In this document: positions 35,227-44,079 of the stretch, piece after piece
How positions within the stretch are numbered: position 1 is the first letter of the stretch
How the letters are laid out: each line of letters begins with the position of its first letter
DNA from: Candidatus Poseidoniaceae archaeon
Lineage (GTDB): Archaea; Thermoplasmatota; Poseidoniia; Poseidoniales; Poseidoniaceae
Assembly (NCBI GenBank): GCA_949372875.1
Contig: CASIAW010000004.1
Span: 124,001 to 188,000, forward strand
Reading direction: 5' to 3'
DNA: 64,000 bases
Program-made: the position numbers and the translations under genes
Notes under the pieces: model-generated
The model's database searches: none
Seen by the model: the letters and a program-made list of their open reading frames with translations, nothing else
What the model was told of the DNA's origin: nothing

Positions 35227-36306
35227 TCAAAGATAATCGCCAGGGGTTGGGTTTGGTTGAGCGCTCCAATTGGTCTGAAAACCATCCGCTATAGTGGCAC
35301 TAAGCGATTGTCCAAGTGAGGTGAATAGACCTGTATCCCCACCCCACTCTACACTCATGACATCATAGGGTTGCGCTTCATAGATTTGCGTGTATCGAAG
35401 CGAAAGAACACCGCGACCGTCTGCAAGGAGATTGATTGAGCCAACACCGAGCAAAGACTCCTGGGAGAGATCAAAAACTTGGGATGCGTTTCCTGAAGAC
35501 TGAGAAAGAGCATCACCGGTAAAAAGAACAGTCGAATGGCCCGATACGACGCCTTCTTTGAGCAGAAGATTACTAGCGCTTGAAGAAGAGGTGTGATTAA
35601 GCGACCAACCGAGTAAAGAAACGGCGAAGTCATTCGGATTATAGATTTCAATCCACTCTGGTCCTGATGCGCTTGGACGTATCATAACCTCGGTCAAATA
35701 CAAGTCGTTATTCTTCTTGCCACCTTTGTGTACTTCAAAGATAACTTGAAGCAAATCGCCATCTTGAGAAAACTGCCGATGTGCATTTGAAGAAGAAGAG
35801 GCAGTTGAACGCTCAGTACCGCCAGAAAACAATTCCATTCCGACTCGAGAGGCATTGTTTGATTCAATGACTTCAATCGACAGATAGAGCGTATAGCCCA
35901 CGTCGAGACCGAGGCCTAAAGCCATATTCTCTTCAGAAACATTTTGCAATGCTGCGATGCGTTGGTGGTCAAGAACACCCTCCTTGACCAAACCAGTCTG
36001 CACTCGGCCACTGTCAAGTGAAACCGCATCCAAGAGATGCCATTCCGATGTTGAATTAGCATAATCAAGCCCGTCATCACCCATAGGAACAAACCAGCCA
36101 CCGTCTGAAGTTAAGCGGTCCAAGCCTTGAACTGCGGAGCGGTCTATTCGGTCGACATTCGGGTCATTAGAACCCATTTGAAGTTGGGCAAGCGACAAGA
36201 ATGCGGTGAGGATCATGAGAAATAAAGTGAATGCTGAAAGGAATTCGATTACGGCCGTGAGGGCATTATCGTCTCTTTTCAAAGAACAAACCCTCCCATC
36301 TCGCAT
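35227..36306 (-). CDS. Pilin-like exported protein with lamin-tail (LTD) domain
   Basis: A 359-residue protein. The N-terminus is basic, then DDNALTAVIEFLSAF begins a hydrophobic helix of about 25 residues, resembling class III (type IV pilin) signal regions of archaeal pilins. Residues about 210-359 fit a lamin-tail domain: GPEWIEIYNPNDFAVSLLGW, then STVLFTGDALS, and a closing NWSAQPNPTPGDYL. LTDs are beta-sandwich adhesion modules common on archaeal and bacterial surfaces. ATG 36306 is chosen; ATG 36312 is two codons upstream. It lies 76 bases upstream of the KaiC-like ATPase on the same strand. Pilin processing is an inference. Confidence 0.7.
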   Translation of the reverse strand: MRDGRVCSLKRDDNALTAVIEFLSAFTLFLMILTAFLSLAQLQMGSNDPNVDRIDRSAVQGLDRLTSDGGWFVPMGDDGLDYANSTSEWHLLDAVSLDSGRVQTGLVKEGVLDHQRIAALQNVSEENMALGLGLDVGYTLYLSIEVIESNNASRVGMELFSGGTERSTASSSSNAHRQFSQDGDLLQVIFEVHKGGKKNNDLYLTEVMIRPSASGPEWIEIYNPNDFAVSLLGWSLNHTSSSSASNLLLKEGVVSGHSTVLFTGDALSQSSGNASQVFDLSQESLLGVGSINLLADGRGVLSLRYTQIYEAQPYDVMSVEWGGDTGLFTSLGQSLSATIADGFQTNWSAQPNPTPGDYL

Positions 36307-36381
36307 GAACATTGGTAGAGTTCGGCGATTGAAGAGGTTGCCGCATGGAGAACCTGTAAATCGTCAAATTATCGCAACTCT

Positions 36382-36396
36382 GCCCCCTTCGGGGGC
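36382..36396. other. GC-rich hairpin with UUC/UUCG loop
   Basis: GCCCCC TTC GGGGGC is a perfect 6-bp inverted repeat, or a four-pair stem with a C(UUCG)G tetraloop. It lies in the spacer between the divergent pilin-like gene and the large surface protein, about 23-38 bases upstream of the latter's start. It could be a 5' UTR structure or transcription-related element; no U-run follows. Confidence 0.5.
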
Positions 36397-36418
36397 GATG
36401 AGTCTTTGAAGCCCCGCT

Positions 36419-39385
36419 GTGAGGCACCTGTCAATGTCGCGCTATGCTCTAGGTGATTCGAGGCGGAAATACGGAAGTATTTCATTGGTTTTTCTGCTGC
36501 TCTTCGCATCCTTTACTGGACTCTTGGCACTCCCAAGCGTAGCTGCTGCGGAACCAGGGGATTTGTCGATACAAACATCGAATTCTCCAATCGAAGATTC
36601 ATGGGCATCTTCATGGGACCCAGTGAACTTCAATGTATCCATCGAAAATCAAGGCTTACAATCCATCTCAAATCGCGGAATGTATTGGTATGCTTGCGAA
36701 GGAATTATTGACACTTCAGTATGTAAATCGAATTATGATGAGCGTGGAAGTTTCTCCTTAGCAACTATTTACTCCGGAGAAATTTTGGACTTCACTGCAT
36801 CAAACCCATGGAATCCTTCGGGCGATGAAGGCACCTACACCATTGTTTATGCTTTTGATTTACAAGACCAAGACCCCTCCGACGATTCCTTAACGTTCCA
36901 GATGAACCTCACTCGTTCTTTTGTAGACCTGTCAATCGATACAAACTACGACCCCTCTAGCACCCTGAATGATCTTGCAGTCTATGACGGAAAGTCTATT
37001 CTGAATACAGATACTGACTACAACATGCTGGTAAAAGGGTCCGTTACCGCATGTGGCACCTGTAACTTTATTGCAGAGCTCGGATGGCAACTTTGGGATG
37101 AAGGCAAGACAATGATGATTGCTGAATCCTACACCAATGTATCGAACCTTCCTTCATGGGGCGGAGTATCTCCCTTCTCACGTGCCATGCCGGTATTTAC
37201 CCACTCAACCCAGGGAACCTTCACCCTCATGTGGGGAATGTTCAGCAGTACAGGAACGCCTTATTCAGACTTGAACTCCGCCAACGACCTGTCTGAAATA
37301 ACAGTCACCTTCGACAATACCATCGACCTTCAAGCAACTTCAATGATGCCTGGTCACGATTCAACTTCAAGTGATTATTATTACGGAAATGAAATGGTGC
37401 ATTCAACGATTACGAACAAGGGTAACATGACCATCGGTTCGATAATTGTCTCATTCCAAGTCTATGACACGATTGGAGATGTCGATGAAGAAAGTCAGTG
37501 CATAGTGACCAGTTTCAAGCCGGGAGAGACGCATACGTGCATGTTTAATCTCTCTACAATCGGCGATGGGCGGACATTAACACTCGGCATTCCCGTCACG
37601 TTCTTAGAAGGCTCTGACGCGAAAACAGGGGATAACAGCCTCAGCGAAACAGCCGATATTCTCTTAGGGGACATCGGTGCAAGCATTTTTCAAAGCAACT
37701 CACAGGGCTCTTACACAACTGGCGAGGACATCGTGATGGTCGCTCGAACAGGCTCGACTGCTGCTGGTCCACTCAACTACTCATGGTGGGTATCAGGCAT
37801 CCAAAATCTAGGATATGGACAACTACTCAACATCTCCGGATCCGTGCTTGGATTAGGTGACCACATCATCACATTACGCGTCACCGATACCTTCGGCGAA
37901 CTTGAATCGGCCCACAAAGAAATTACACTCTTCAATTATGTTGATTTGGATAATGAGCCTTTCTTCACCGGTCAAGCGGTTACACGCACACTTTCCTACC
38001 TTGATTATGAGTCCATATTACCGGTCTTGGGGACGCAATATGGAATAGGTGAAGGGAGAGAACCTTTGCTCTTGCTTTCCTTTAAAGTGCTGTCAAATGA
38101 AGATGACTCAGATAATACGGGAATGGATAATATGGAAATCCACCTCAATTCTTCCGCCCTTTTGCCATCCAATATCCCTCTTGATAGTGTTGACCTTCGT
38201 TTCTTATCCTCTCTTGACGACAATATCTGGACCACACTCGACCTCTACACAAAGAATCCCGATCACTCGTTTGATGTAACCTTGGAACAAAACGGTGTCA
38301 TCTTAGTTATTGGAACTTCACCTCCTGCGAATATCACAAGTGGAGCGCTCGAATACGAACAACTTGAAGGTGGCAGTATCCAACTTGAATGGAACCCAAT
38401 CGGGGATATAGACAACCCATACATCGGTTCTTGGAATATTTTCAAACTCACCGTCGAAAATAGTGCTGGAACTATATTCCCTGCCCCTTATCCCGATTTT
38501 AGCGAATTCATCTGGGAACAATTGACCCTTGAAACACAAGTTGCCTCACTAAGCACAAGCGCAACCTCATGGATTGACCCTACACCCCTTTCAACGGGCA
38601 TTTGCGCATCTTATGCAATCATGCCCGCAGACCGTGAAGGAACGCCAGATTTCCTTCACATCGAAATTTCTCGAGATGAGGCCGGACAACCTATTGCTTT
38701 CTGCGGTGATTCAATCGCCCCGGATAAATCGGTTTCCAACATACAATACTCAATGACCTTCACCAATGACTCAGAATGCTACAAAATCATGAACGATTGG
38801 TCGATGTGTTATGATTTGAACATGACCTGGGTGTGGCCTGAACAGGAGGTAACTGGAGACGTCACATGGAATCTTTATCGAACCGACCAACAACCGGATG
38901 GCATCGATTTGACATTCCTCACACCTCTCGAAGAAGGAATGACGGGTACTGCTGGGGAAACTGGATACTACAACCAAAGTGGTATTGAAGATGAGAATAT
39001 TCGCCCATGGCGCACTTTCTACTACGTTCTTGCTCCTGTCGATTCCGTGGGTAACCAACTGCTTGAAGTGAACTATCCTGTCAACACAATACGAGTCGTG
39101 ATTGAGGACCAGTGGTGGGACTACAACCAACACCTCATCCCCATCCCTGAACCAGAGCCTGAACCGCCTCTCGGCGTAGAATGGCTTGGAGACCTCACCG
39201 ATTACATGGAGGAAGATGAATTCAAGACAACAGGTGTTGTGACTTTAATCACTCTGGTCATCAGTATGATTTCACTCCCTCTACTCGTCAAAAAGAGAAA
39301 GCGATTATCTCGGATTATGAAAGCGCGAAACCGACGTACAGGAGCAAGTAACGCTGCTGATGAATTTGAAGACTTCTTCGATTGA
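36419..39385 (+). CDS. Large surface protein with signal peptide, CARDB-like repeats and C-terminal membrane anchor
   Basis: A 988-residue exported protein. A basic N-terminus is followed by a signal peptide (SLVFLLLFASFTGLLALPSV AAA). Repeated beta modules open with DLSIQT, DLSIDT and DLQATS and carry the pattern of asymmetric strands and N-V-G/N-x-G turns seen in CARDB-type adhesion repeats. Cysteine pairs (ACGTC, for example) suggest disulfides. Near the end are an acidic proline hinge (PIPEPEPEPPLG), one membrane helix (VVTLITLVISMISLPLLV) and a basic cytoplasmic tail, so most of it faces outward. The start is GTG 36419 or ATG 36434 (MSRYALGDS). Its ligand is unknown. It ends three bases before tRNA-Ser. 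Confidence 0.75.
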   Translation: MRHLSMSRYALGDSRRKYGSISLVFLLLFASFTGLLALPSVAAAEPGDLSIQTSNSPIEDSWASSWDPVNFNVSIENQGLQSISNRGMYWYACEGIIDTSVCKSNYDERGSFSLATIYSGEILDFTASNPWNPSGDEGTYTIVYAFDLQDQDPSDDSLTFQMNLTRSFVDLSIDTNYDPSSTLNDLAVYDGKSILNTDTDYNMLVKGSVTACGTCNFIAELGWQLWDEGKTMMIAESYTNVSNLPSWGGVSPFSRAMPVFTHSTQGTFTLMWGMFSSTGTPYSDLNSANDLSEITVTFDNTIDLQATSMMPGHDSTSSDYYYGNEMVHSTITNKGNMTIGSIIVSFQVYDTIGDVDEESQCIVTSFKPGETHTCMFNLSTIGDGRTLTLGIPVTFLEGSDAKTGDNSLSETADILLGDIGASIFQSNSQGSYTTGEDIVMVARTGSTAAGPLNYSWWVSGIQNLGYGQLLNISGSVLGLGDHIITLRVTDTFGELESAHKEITLFNYVDLDNEPFFTGQAVTRTLSYLDYESILPVLGTQYGIGEGREPLLLLSFKVLSNEDDSDNTGMDNMEIHLNSSALLPSNIPLDSVDLRFLSSLDDNIWTTLDLYTKNPDHSFDVTLEQNGVILVIGTSPPANITSGALEYEQLEGGSIQLEWNPIGDIDNPYIGSWNIFKLTVENSAGTIFPAPYPDFSEFIWEQLTLETQVASLSTSATSWIDPTPLSTGICASYAIMPADREGTPDFLHIEISRDEAGQPIAFCGDSIAPDKSVSNIQYSMTFTNDSECYKIMNDWSMCYDLNMTWVWPEQEVTGDVTWNLYRTDQQPDGIDLTFLTPLEEGMTGTAGETGYYNQSGIEDENIRPWRTFYYVLAPVDSVGNQLLEVNYPVNTIRVVIEDQWWDYNQHLIPIPEPEPEPPLGVEWLGDLTDYMEEDEFKTTGVVTLITLVISMISLPLLVKKRKRLSRIMKARNRRTGASNAADEFEDFFD

Positions 39386-39387
39386 GG

Positions 39388-39474
39388 TGGCGCGGCAGGG
39401 GAGATTTGAACTCCCGAGGTGAAACACCACTGGATTAGCAATCCAGCGCAATGGCCAGGCTATGCGACTGCCGC
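39388..39474 (-). tRNA. tRNA-Ser (anticodon GCU)
   Basis: Read on the minus strand, GCGGCAG at the 5' end pairs with CTGCCGC before discriminator G and an encoded CCA. The anticodon stem-loop is CTGGATTGCTAATCCAG with anticodon GCT, which decodes AGC/AGU serine. The long variable arm GGTG-TTT-CACC is diagnostic of class II tRNAs, and the T arm contains GTTCAAATC. No intron is visible. It directly follows the end of the surface-protein gene on the other strand. Confidence 0.93.
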
Positions 39475-39552
39475 AGTAACTCGGCGACCGTCGAGGCAGT
39501 CATGAACATGACGGTTGACACCGTATGCGGAATTAGCGGAAAACCGGGGCAC
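39475..39552. other. Short spacer between tRNA-Ser and ctaB
   Basis: Seventy-eight bases. On the minus strand it contains the region ahead of the tRNA gene and follows the ctaB stop. The words CATGAAC and CATGACGGTTG give weak local repeats. I see no gene or convincing element in it. Confidence 0.3.
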
Positions 39553-40572
39553 TCAGGCTAATGGCCCAAGAGATCCAAGCCATTCTGGTGGGATAATGCA
39601 AACCGCCACCAAAGCAACATGCATCCAACCCAGATAGTAAATTGAGCGGAAAAAGGAACGCGCTGCTTTTGGCATACGGCCGTTATCGTCAAGCTCTTCA
39701 AGCGGGTCAATATCCCATACTGATTTTGCATACCATAACGTCAGACCACCTGCAAGGAACGCCCAAAGGAGAGGAAGCCCACATTCAGGCCAGAAACAAG
39801 GGACTGAACCAAGCATGAGTAGAAGAACACAGTAGATTTTCGATTGGAAAATGGTGTATTCAGGGCCTTTCACCTCATTCATCATTGGAATGTCGACTTT
39901 ACCATATTCCCCAGAGCGATACAATGCTAAAGCCCAAAAATGAGGTGGGGTCCACAAAAAGATCAACATAAACAGCATCCATGGAATTGGTGAGCCTAAG
40001 TCAAAGGGATTACTGGAAGGAATTGAGTCAGCAGCAGCAGCAGCCCAACCAATCAGAGGAGGTGTTGCACCTGCTATACCACCAATCACGATGTTCTGTG
40101 GCGTTCGGCGCTTCAACCACATTGAATAGACGAGAACGTAAAAGGCGACAGAAAAAAAGGACCAAAAGGCTGCCTTCCAGTGAACAAGGAAAAACAATGA
40201 GGACCCCAAAACGGCCAAGAAAAGACCGAAGATGAGTGCTCCCTGTGCAGATATATGACCTTGAGGAACAGGACGGTTCACCGTTCGACGCATGTGAGGG
40301 TCAATATCGGCATCATACCACATGTTGATTGAATTTGAACCACCTGCAGAAAGCGTGCCTGCTACGACAGTGAGGGCAACGGTATACATTGTATCTGACC
40401 AGCTACGTTCAATCTCAAGAAGTCCGTGACGTGCGAGGAGGTCATGAACAAGAATCGCACAAACGGCGGTTACTTGCAGCAAAACGATGACTCGAAGTTT
40501 CATTAATTGCGTGAAAACTTTGAACCAGCCCGGATGAGGTATTGGATCGGTCTGTAAATCTTCATCCATCAT
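39553..40572 (-). CDS. ctaB: Protoheme IX farnesyltransferase (heme O synthase)
   Basis: Integral membrane prenyltransferase that adds farnesyl or a longer prenyl group to heme b, giving heme O. The aspartate-rich site NMWYDADIDPHMRRTVNRP with PVPQG is the family signature, and a second conserved segment lies near TPPLIGWAAAAADS. About nine membrane helices are expected and the hydrophobic pattern fits. A GGAGG at 40580-40584 and the TGATG overlap with the ctaA stop select ATG 40572 (339 residues); the upstream open frame is within ctaA. It is the second gene after ctaA, so heme A synthesis is one operon. Confidence 0.94.
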   Translation of the reverse strand: MMDEDLQTDPIPHPGWFKVFTQLMKLRVIVLLQVTAVCAILVHDLLARHGLLEIERSWSDTMYTVALTVVAGTLSAGGSNSINMWYDADIDPHMRRTVNRPVPQGHISAQGALIFGLFLAVLGSSLFFLVHWKAAFWSFFSVAFYVLVYSMWLKRRTPQNIVIGGIAGATPPLIGWAAAAADSIPSSNPFDLGSPIPWMLFMLIFLWTPPHFWALALYRSGEYGKVDIPMMNEVKGPEYTIFQSKIYCVLLLMLGSVPCFWPECGLPLLWAFLAGGLTLWYAKSVWDIDPLEELDDNGRMPKAARSFFRSIYYLGWMHVALVAVCIIPPEWLGSLGPLA

Positions 40573-41669
40573 CACTCCTCCTCCGATTGAGGCAGACTGC
40601 TCAAGCGTAAAAAGAAGGAGGCAGTTACGGCAACGAGGAAACAACTGACTCCGAAAACGAGATGGAGCAAAGAAATCCACTCTGGGAAATTATCCATGTC
40701 TGCAAAAATGATATAAGAGCCACCGACCAAAACATTGAGAATCCATAGCCCTGCGGCGAAGTCAGTAATACGGCCAATGGTAGTGGTCGAATTATGGATT
40801 CTTGATTCGCTTCGAAGACGAGCTGAACCTGAAACAAGAACTAAACCAACAAGAACGGCTCCAAATCGATGGATCATCTGAACCAGAACACCCGGTCCAT
40901 CAAATGATGGAAGGATGGATCCATTACATTTTGGCCATCCAGTAGGGAACCCTACGGAACAGCCCTGATTGTACTGCCCGCCAGCAGTAGAAGAAACCCA
41001 TGCTCCGAGGATTAGGAGGGTGAACACGGAGCCGACCATTGCATCAACACGGTTCTTATTCCCTGATACAAACTCTGGGTTCATAGCAAATAATTCCCAA
41101 TCTGAGCCTTCTGATTTCCTCATCGCAAAATGTTGATACAAAAACGTCGATGTGAAAATGCTGGCAAGTGAAAGATGTAAAGCGACAGACCAATCGACGT
41201 TATCCATCGAAACGGTCAATGCTCCGACCAATGCTTGGACAATAAGCAAGACACCTGAAAGCAGTGTCGAGCGATAAACAGTTTTGCCATAGGTATCTTT
41301 CATTCGCCGAGCTAAAAGTGCGTTGAAAAGAACAGGGAGCGCTATGACTCCAACCAAGAGCCGGTGGAACCATTCAGAAAATATTTCAAAAGTAGTATAT
41401 CGATGATCGATTCCTCTCGAATCAATTTCATCCGGGTTTTCATCCCAATAGACTCCTTGCTCATCAGCAGAGATGTCAAAACCCCATGTACCGAAACATT
41501 GCGGCCAATCTGGACACGATTCACCTGCATCATTGATTCGAATCGTGCCGCCTGCAATGATGATACAAAGCGACATTACCAGAAGAACAACAGGGAGGGT
41601 CGACGGTCGCCGCCACCATGCCTGCCCCATGGGTGATGGTGGGAGCAGTTCCCTTTTGAACACATTCAT
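40572..41669 (-). CDS. ctaA: Heme A synthase
   Basis: Converts heme O to heme A, needed by aa3-type terminal oxidases. The conserved histidines are seen in EWFHRLLVGV, SVALHLSLA, MIHRFGAVLVG and SLLHLVFGV, each in or next to a membrane helix. Two cysteine pairs, SCPDWPQCFG and GCSVGFPTGWPKCNG, lie in the extracytoplasmic loops as in bacterial CtaA. The length of 365 is normal. No cytochrome oxidase subunit is in the window, but the pathway implies aerobic respiration. It starts at ATG 41669, divergent from a thioredoxin-fold gene with almost no spacer. Confidence 0.95.
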   Translation of the reverse strand: MNVFKRELLPPSPMGQAWWRRPSTLPVVLLVMSLCIIIAGGTIRINDAGESCPDWPQCFGTWGFDISADEQGVYWDENPDEIDSRGIDHRYTTFEIFSEWFHRLLVGVIALPVLFNALLARRMKDTYGKTVYRSTLLSGVLLIVQALVGALTVSMDNVDWSVALHLSLASIFTSTFLYQHFAMRKSEGSDWELFAMNPEFVSGNKNRVDAMVGSVFTLLILGAWVSSTAGGQYNQGCSVGFPTGWPKCNGSILPSFDGPGVLVQMIHRFGAVLVGLVLVSGSARLRSESRIHNSTTTIGRITDFAAGLWILNVLVGGSYIIFADMDNFPEWISLLHLVFGVSCFLVAVTASFFLRLSSLPQSEEE

Positions 41670-41682
41670 ACACCCAGCAACC

Positions 41683-42573
41683 GTGCCGAGAACTCATACA
41701 CAGGTATTGTCAATACTATTTCTCGTATTGGTCATGACAAGTTCGGTGCCTTCAACGGCCTACGTCTCGGCTGAAGGACCGGTTTATGCAACCATGTATG
41801 ACGTGGTAATTTTTGATTCTGCATGTCTTGAAATAACACCCTGTACTGGTGATAGAATCGAACATTTAGTCGAGTACTATGGCGCCGATTGGTGTGAGCC
41901 TTGTGAATTGATTGAACATGAAATAGAACAATTAAATCGAACTGATACTTTTGTCATGCAACATCATCCGTCCGTCCTTGACACCTCATTTCTCAGCGCA
42001 TCCAAACTACGGTTCTATGACGAACATCGCTTGTTGTTTTTACCGAGTTTAGTCATTAACAGTGAAGGGTTGCTAACTGGATCGAGTCAAGCACTTGAAC
42101 TCCCTAATGTGCTGAGTGAACGTTCGACTTCGTTTGAAGGGTTCACTGACCTGGAACTGAGCAATGAAAGCCTCACTTGGCAAGCATCTCAAGGCGATAA
42201 AGTAAGTGTTTGGCGCACAGAAGCAGTCGAACACCCAGAGCGAAATCGAACGCATCCTACATTGGCTACTGATGTTCGAGTGTTTAATGCTTCAAACGGT
42301 TCAGGAAATGTTTCGAGTTTACTCCAAGATTGGAATGGGAGCCTCGTTGTGATGTTGGAGCGTTCCGGAGTGTATCTACTCGAAAGTGATTCATCGAATC
42401 CTACCGGGGGTTTTGATCTCAATGTCGATGAGGAGCAGAGTCAAGTACTCAGCCAAAAGATGTCACCGGGCGTGACTGCAAGCCTCTGGACTGTCATCCT
42501 GATAGCCTGTTTACTCCCTGCAATTTACATGCGATGGAACCTCTCAAAACAGCATTCTGAAGAGGAAGAATAG
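41683..42573 (+). CDS. Exported thioredoxin-fold protein, membrane-anchored
   Basis: From GTG 41683 the protein has 296 residues. The signal peptide is MPRTHTQVLSILFLVLVMTS, then a thioredoxin-like active-site motif YGADWCEPCELIEHE occurs, with a cysteine-containing loop ahead (ACLEITPC). A C-terminal helix VTASLWTVILIACLLPAIYM anchors it in the membrane, with a short acidic cytoplasmic tail. GTG 41683 is chosen because it gives a clean signal peptide and lies just beyond the divergent ctaA start; the open frame reaching back to 41473 is antisense to ctaA. Its position suggests a role in redox control or copper/heme delivery for the oxidase, by inference. Confidence 0.75.
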   Translation: MPRTHTQVLSILFLVLVMTSSVPSTAYVSAEGPVYATMYDVVIFDSACLEITPCTGDRIEHLVEYYGADWCEPCELIEHEIEQLNRTDTFVMQHHPSVLDTSFLSASKLRFYDEHRLLFLPSLVINSEGLLTGSSQALELPNVLSERSTSFEGFTDLELSNESLTWQASQGDKVSVWRTEAVEHPERNRTHPTLATDVRVFNASNGSGNVSSLLQDWNGSLVVMLERSGVYLLESDSSNPTGGFDLNVDEEQSQVLSQKMSPGVTASLWTVILIACLLPAIYMRWNLSKQHSEEEE

Positions 42574-42658
42574 CCCTGTTTAACGGATTGAGTTAGGGGT
42601 TAGGTTCAAGAACAGTAGACAGGTCGCCCAAATGCGGGTACTCTCGCAGGTGTATTTT

Positions 42659-42913
42659 ATGGTAAAGCCAGCACGACTCCACACACGATTTGAACGAGCC
42701 CGAATTATTGGTGCACGCGCACTCCAAATTGGAATGGGCGCTCCACTTTATGCAAACGAAGAAGTCCTTCGTGAAGCGTTTAAGGAAGAATTGATTTCAC
42801 TCTATGGTCTTGAAGAAGCGTCACTTCGTTTCGTCCTCGACCCTCTCAAGATTGCATTGTATGAGTACGAACACGAACTCATTCCAATCGATATTGACCC
42901 GCACCTCGACTGA
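42659..42913 (+). CDS. rpoK: DNA-directed RNA polymerase subunit Rpo6 (K, Rpb6-like)
   Basis: Small universally conserved RNA polymerase subunit (omega/Rpb6 relative) that stabilises the core. [21 protein letters not shown] is the diagnostic motif (last residue of the run P). ATG 42659 ([11 protein letters not shown]) is chosen, and the 84-residue length is typical of archaeal Rpo6; an ATG at 42632 would add nine residues. It converges on the tryptophan dioxygenase gene, with only 2 bases between the stops. Confidence 0.95.
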   Translation: MVKPARLHTRFERARIIGARALQIGMGAPLYANEEVLREAFKEELISLYGLEEASLRFVLDPLKIALYEYEHELIPIDIDPHLD

Positions 42914-42915
42914 GA

Positions 42916-44010
42916 TTACTCATTTGCAGAAAAGCCATAGAAACTGGCTTGCTCAACATCTGGCAAAGCTTCTCGCTTTACCAACATTGTTCGCACTGCC
43001 CACAAATCAACAAAAACACGGTATTTGGTTGTCGCATCTAGATAATCAACTCCACTAGACCCACCAGTACCCATTCGACGTCCAATCATTCGCTCAACCA
43101 TTCGAGCATGTGCTGAACGGAACAACAACATTGATTGCTCGAGGCCGACAAAGGAATCAATCAATTTACGAGGCCATGAAAGCAACGGAAGTTCCCTATA
43201 CGATTCAATAAATAACAAACCTGCCCTTGAACGTGAAACTTTTCCATCAGGGCGTAAGAATTCCGATGCCTGCTCTGTCGCTGCTTCGATGCGAGCACGA
43301 ACTGGTGCTTCTTCCCCATGACCGATGGAGACAATGTGTGCAATTACTTCTTCTCCATGCAAACGCATTGCATCGACATGGCCTTCAACAAATGCTTCAA
43401 TGACCTTTCCATCATTCTCGGAACCTGAAAGAGAGCCGTTGATTGGTGTTCGTGCAAGCCAAGCAGAAAGTGCCTCACGCAACGAAGGTTGGTTCGAAGT
43501 TGCCTCAAAGTCGGCGAGAACGGAATCGGTTACTTTTCCTTCTTTAGCCAGTTTCTTCATGTGCAGCAATGGGTCCATTCCACCCATTCGTTGAGCATTA
43601 TCAAGGCCAAGAAGGACTTCCAATTCTCTCATCTGCCATGATTCAAAGCCGGAGGAAGTTCCGAGTTTGTCCCGGAACGCCAAGAAACCCTGTGGTGTAA
43701 GCGTCTCCATGACTTTCCATTGATTCGACAACAAACGGAAAATTTCAGTTACCCGGTCTAAGTGGTGAACCATTTGAGGTAACTTTTCCTCAGGTACGTG
43801 TTCTTGATTGAGCAGAACATGCGTTTCCTTAAGTTCCCGTAAAATCAATTTAAACCATAACTCAAATGCTTGGTGAACGATAATGAAGTGTTGCTCGTCG
43901 TTTGAAGGAGCAGGACTGTATCCCTGAGGACCGTCTTGTAGAGTCAGTAACTCATCCAACTGCAAATAGCCGCCGTAAGTCATTCGATGCGTAGGTGCGT
44001 CGTCGGTCAT
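42916..44010 (-). CDS. kynA: Tryptophan 2,3-dioxygenase
   Basis: Heme enzyme that opens the indole ring of tryptophan to N-formylkynurenine. The N-terminal segment MTYGGYLQLDELLTLQ and the helix DEQHFIIVHQAFELWFKLIL carry family residues that contact substrate, and AHARMVERMIGRRMGTGGSSGVDYL near the C-terminus (quoted in two overlapping parts: AHARMVERMIGRRMG and TGGSSGVDYL) is the conserved end with the heme-ligand histidine region. The length of 364 is normal to slightly long. No kynureninase, formamidase or NAD-from-tryptophan genes are nearby; nadB at 18 kb indicates that NAD is made from aspartate, so this enzyme is probably catabolic. Archaeal occurrences are few. Confidence 0.94.
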   Translation of the reverse strand: MTDDAPTHRMTYGGYLQLDELLTLQDGPQGYSPAPSNDEQHFIIVHQAFELWFKLILRELKETHVLLNQEHVPEEKLPQMVHHLDRVTEIFRLLSNQWKVMETLTPQGFLAFRDKLGTSSGFESWQMRELEVLLGLDNAQRMGGMDPLLHMKKLAKEGKVTDSVLADFEATSNQPSLREALSAWLARTPINGSLSGSENDGKVIEAFVEGHVDAMRLHGEEVIAHIVSIGHGEEAPVRARIEAATEQASEFLRPDGKVSRSRAGLLFIESYRELPLLSWPRKLIDSFVGLEQSMLLFRSAHARMVERMIGRRMGTGGSSGVDYLDATTKYRVFVDLWAVRTMLVKREALPDVEQASFYGFSANE

Positions 44011-44079
44011 AGTTTAGGATTGGTGCTCAGCCCTTGAACTCTTCACTCAAGAATGAGTGAATTTCGCTTAACATCTCCA

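Noticed and set aside
36382-36396. GC hairpin as a transcription terminator
   Set aside because: There is no following T-run, and it lies just upstream of a gene start in a divergent spacer.
41473-41682. N-terminal extension of the thioredoxin-fold gene back to 41473
   Set aside because: The extension is antisense to ctaA and lacks a signal peptide at its end; GTG 41683 gives a normal one.
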